Shown here: piece after piece, positions 53,463 to 55,730 of the stretch
How positions within the stretch are numbered: position 1 is the stretch's first letter
How the letters are laid out: each line of letters starts with the position of its first letter
Assembly (NCBI GenBank): GCA_004796375.1
Contig: QZLA01000052.1
Coordinates: 1 to 55,730 of the forward strand
DNA from: Desulfobacteraceae bacterium
GTDB taxonomy: Bacteria > Desulfobacterota > Desulfobacteria > Desulfobacterales > Desulfobacteraceae
Length of the DNA stretch: 55,730 nt
Direction: 5' to 3'
The notes under the pieces: generated by a model
Databases searched by the model: none
What the model saw: only the letters and a program-made list of their open reading frames with translations
What the model was told of the DNA's origin: nothing
Program-made: the position numbers and the translations under genes

Positions 53463-54155
53463 ATGTCAAAAGAGAAAGACCGCTTACTGTCCAACCTCAA
53501 GCAACTGGCCGAATTGATGACCCGCATGTTCGGGGATCAATGCGAGGTAACCATCCACGATGTCACCACCCAGCAGATGCAGCTGGTTCACATTACCGGA
53601 AATGTCACGGGAAGGGCCCCGGGGGCCCCGGTGACCGATGTCGTGGCCCGGCCGCTCCTCACATACGGAGACGCGGTCAAGGACCGGCACTGCTTCATGA
53701 CACTGACCGATGACGGCAGGGAGCTGAAGTCCTCCACCAGTTACATCAGGGACAGCAAGGGGAAGGTGGTATATGCCTTCTGCATCAATTACAACACCAC
53801 CGATTTTCACAACGCCATCCAATTGATGAAATCCTTTGTCAATGTCACAAATGCGGAAAATCACGACGCGGATGGCCAGGAGATCAAACCGGAGAAGATC
53901 TCATTTTCCATCAACAGCACCGTGGATACCCTGTTTGAGCAGGCTGTGGCAGAAATCGGCAAACGGCCCGCCTCCATGAACACCGACGAAAAAGTGAGAC
54001 TGGTCCGGATCCTTGAACTCAAAGGGGCATTCCAGATCCGGGGTGTCGTGAACCAGGTGGCCCTGCGTCTCGGTGTGACCAATTTCACGGTCTATAATTA
54101 TTTGAAGAAAATCCGTGCTGCCAACGGGACAGCCATCAGGGAGATTATTCATTAA
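53463..54155 (+). CDS. YheO/DauR-type PAS regulator
   Basis: A 230-residue protein. Residues about 8-125 are a YheO-type PAS domain (FGDQCEVTIHDV near the start, TGRAPGAPVTDVVARPLL, and YIRDSKGKVVYAFCINYNTTDF). Residues about 165-228 are the matching helix-turn-helix (KVRLVRILELKGAFQIRG and VALRLGVTNFTVYNYLKKIR). Relatives regulate D-amino acid and purine-related catabolic genes. Located five bases after xdhC inside the operon, it is the only regulator found in the purine cluster and so the prime candidate to sense its substrate. The phased ATTTGAA repeats before 32081 are a possible target. Confidence 0.85.
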   Translation: MSKEKDRLLSNLKQLAELMTRMFGDQCEVTIHDVTTQQMQLVHITGNVTGRAPGAPVTDVVARPLLTYGDAVKDRHCFMTLTDDGRELKSSTSYIRDSKGKVVYAFCINYNTTDFHNAIQLMKSFVNVTNAENHDADGQEIKPEKISFSINSTVDTLFEQAVAEIGKRPASMNTDEKVRLVRILELKGAFQIRGVVNQVALRLGVTNFTVYNYLKKIRAANGTAIREIIH

Positions 54156-54156
54156 G

Positions 54157-55730
54157 ATGAAAATACGACCGGAATCCATGAATCAGGCTCAATCATCCCA
54201 CCTGTTCCAGCCAGAGGGCAACGCCCCATTGCGCCTGGAATTGAAGGGGATGACCAAGATTTATCCGTCTGTTGTGGCCAACGACAGCATAGACCTCCAG
54301 GTGGCCCCCGGGGAGATCCATGCGATCCTGGGTGAAAACGGCGCCGGAAAAAGCACATTGATGAAAGCGATCTATGGTGTTGTCAAACCGGACCAGGGTG
54401 AGATCCTGTGGGAAGGCCGTCCCATTACCGTTACCAATCCATCCCATGCCAGGAAACTCGGCATCGGCATGGTGTTTCAACATTTTTCCCTGTTTGAAAC
54501 ATTGACCGTGGCAGAGAATATCTCCCTGGCCATGGAAAAACGGATCGACATGGATCGCCTGAGTGAAGAGATCATCCAGGTCTCTGAGCGGTATGGCCTG
54601 CCCCTGGATCCTGAACGGCTGGTCCATTCCCTGCCCGTGGGCATGAGACAGCGGGTAGAGATCGTGCGCTGCCTGATCCAGAACCCCAGGCTGCTGATCA
54701 TGGATGAGCCCACGTCGGTGTTGACCCCCCAGGCGGTCCTGAAAATGTTTGATACCCTGCGCCAGCTGTCCAGTGAAGGGTGCAGCATTCTGTATATCAG
54801 CCACAAGCTGGATGAGATCAAAGCGCTCTGCCACCGGGCCACCATTATCCGGGCCGGCCGCGTTACCGGAACGGCATATCCTGCGGATGAAACCCCATCC
54901 AGCCTTGCCCGGATGATGATCGGCAAAGAGCTGCCCGTGTGCACCCAGGACAATCCGGATCTCTACGGCGATGTCTGCCTTGAGGTCACCGGCCTGTCAA
55001 GAACCCGGTCCGATCAGTTCGGCACCGACCTTTGCGATATCCGTTTCTCCATCAACTCGGGGGAGATCCTGGGGATTGCCGGTATTTCCGGAAACGGTCA
55101 GCGGGAACTGATCAACGGAGTCGTTGGTGAATGGCAGTCCCGGAATCCCGATGAGGTCAAGTTCTTTGGCAAACCGGTCGGTCATTTGGATACGGGTCAA
55201 AGACGGGATATCGGTCTTGGTTTTGTTCCTGAAGACCGGCTGGGCCGGGGTGCGGTGCCGGGTATGAGCCTGGTGCACAACTATCTGCTGACCTGCCACC
55301 GACACAACCTGGTGAAAAACGGCCTGATCCGTTTTGGACATACCGCCAGGATGGCCGGGGAATGTATTGACCGGTTCGATGTGCGATGCGGCGGGGTGGA
55401 TGACCAGATCACCAGCCTGTCCGGCGGTAATGTCCAGAAATTTATCACCGGCCGTGAAATCCTTCAGAAACCCAAACTGATTGTGGTGTCCCAGCCGACC
55501 TGGGGGGTGGATGTGGGGGCTGCCAATGTGATCCGCCAGTCCATTATTGACCTGAGAAACCAGGGTACGGCCGTTCTTGTGATTTCAGAAGAACTGGACG
55601 AACTGTTTGAAATCTGTGACCGCCTGATGGTGATTGCCCAGGGATACCTGTCTCCCTCTCTGGATACATGCGATACCAGCAAAGAGGAGATCGGTATCTG
55701 GATGAGCGGCATGTTCCCCGGGGGACCTGC
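54157..55730 (+). CDS. ABC transporter ATP-binding protein, purine/nucleoside (BMP) family, cut by the window edge
   Basis: At least 524 residues with no stop before the right edge. It is a tandem ATPase as in sugar and nucleoside importers. The first half has Walker A GENGAGKST (residues 59-67), signature LPVGMRQRVEIVRCL and Walker B LLIMDEPTSVLTP. The second half has the degenerate P-loop GISGNGQRE and signature SLSGGNVQKFITGRE. The combination of EDRLGRGAVPGMS and VVSQPTWGVDVGAAN is typical of the YufO/BMP-linked group that imports nucleosides or purine bases. It starts one base after the regulator stop; an internal ATG at 54178 is an alternative. Permease and binding-protein genes probably follow outside the window. 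Uptake of a purine or urate is inferred. Confidence 0.88.
   Translation, partial: MKIRPESMNQAQSSHLFQPEGNAPLRLELKGMTKIYPSVVANDSIDLQVAPGEIHAILGENGAGKSTLMKAIYGVVKPDQGEILWEGRPITVTNPSHARKLGIGMVFQHFSLFETLTVAENISLAMEKRIDMDRLSEEIIQVSERYGLPLDPERLVHSLPVGMRQRVEIVRCLIQNPRLLIMDEPTSVLTPQAVLKMFDTLRQLSSEGCSILYISHKLDEIKALCHRATIIRAGRVTGTAYPADETPSSLARMMIGKELPVCTQDNPDLYGDVCLEVTGLSRTRSDQFGTDLCDIRFSINSGEILGIAGISGNGQRELINGVVGEWQSRNPDEVKFFGKPVGHLDTGQRRDIGLGFVPEDRLGRGAVPGMSLVHNYLLTCHRHNLVKNGLIRFGHTARMAGECIDRFDVRCGGVDDQITSLSGGNVQKFITGREILQKPKLIVVSQPTWGVDVGAANVIRQSIIDLRNQGTAVLVISEELDELFEICDRLMVIAQGYLSPSLDTCDTSKEEIGIWMSGMFPGGP

Noticed and set aside
1..55730. Mobile elements, CRISPR arrays, tRNA or rRNA genes
   Set aside because: No transposase or integrase motifs, regularly spaced repeats or tRNA-like ends were seen by reading both strands. 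A tRNA scan and repeat search would be needed to rule out short examples.

Overview
The window reads as one bacterial chromosome segment with moderate GC, dense genes and short intergenic gaps. The gene set suggests an anaerobic or facultative bacterium, most likely a sulfate-reducer-like member of the Desulfobacterota. It includes a tungsten-type aldehyde ferredoxin oxidoreductase, a LutABC lactate oxidation complex, a B12-dependent ribonucleotide reductase, several molybdenum hydroxylases and an Acr3/ArsC arsenic operon. The taxonomic guess is inference. I saw no rRNA, tRNA, CRISPR array, insertion sequence or phage gene.

Region 1 (1-2900, minus strand) holds the TctC and TctB parts of a tripartite tricarboxylate transporter, led by an FCD-type GntR regulator. 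A second GntR gene diverges from it across a promoter region rich in repeats. Region 2 (2903-13272, plus) is a probable catabolic operon: GntR regulator, complete peptide-type ABC importer (binding protein, two permeases, two ATPases), a nitrilase-superfamily amidohydrolase, a class III aminotransferase and an aldehyde ferredoxin oxidoreductase. Read in order, these suggest import of an amide or carbamoyl-amine, hydrolysis, transamination to an aldehyde, and ferredoxin-linked oxidation to an acid. Region 3 (13273-19850) has a lone secreted beta-helix protein, lutABC, a secreted dienelactone-hydrolase-like enzyme and an OsmC protein.

Region 4 (19854-26658) is a divergent arsenic and redox island. 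The minus arm is arsR-arsC-acr3. The plus arm starts with a second ArsR gene and continues with an ArsP-like permease, two small thioredoxin-fold proteins, an unrecognised exported CxxC protein, a CcdA-like membrane electron carrier, a membrane-anchored rhodanese and a MauE/DoxX-like protein. Both arms have near-consensus sigma-70 promoters with repeats placed like ArsR operators. Region 5 (26680-30037) contains nrdJ with a pair of NrdR-like boxes 31 bp apart, a tautomerase and a QueG-like double 4Fe-4S protein.

Region 6 (30244 to the right edge) is the most notable. After an adenine deaminase gene comes an unbroken same-strand run of at least 15 genes with overlaps or gaps of 30 bp or less. 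It contains relatives of E. coli ygeY, yqeA, xdhD, ssnA, hyuA, ygeW and ygfK, an 8-oxoguanine deaminase, xdhABC, a YheO-type regulator and a purine/nucleoside-type ABC ATPase. Clusters of this kind have been linked to anaerobic purine and uric acid breakdown in gut bacteria. Here the usual diaminopropionate ammonia-lyase (YgeX) is absent. Two unrelated-looking fold-type II PLP enzymes, one threonine-synthase-like with a zinc ribbon and one of 489 residues, sit next to ygeY. The proposed logic: adenine, guanine and 8-oxoguanine are deaminated to hypoxanthine, xanthine and urate; molybdenum hydroxylases interconvert these; YgfK, SsnA and HydA open the rings; YgeW and carbamate kinase recover ATP from a carbamoyl group; and the PLP enzymes plus YgeY finish the carbon skeleton.
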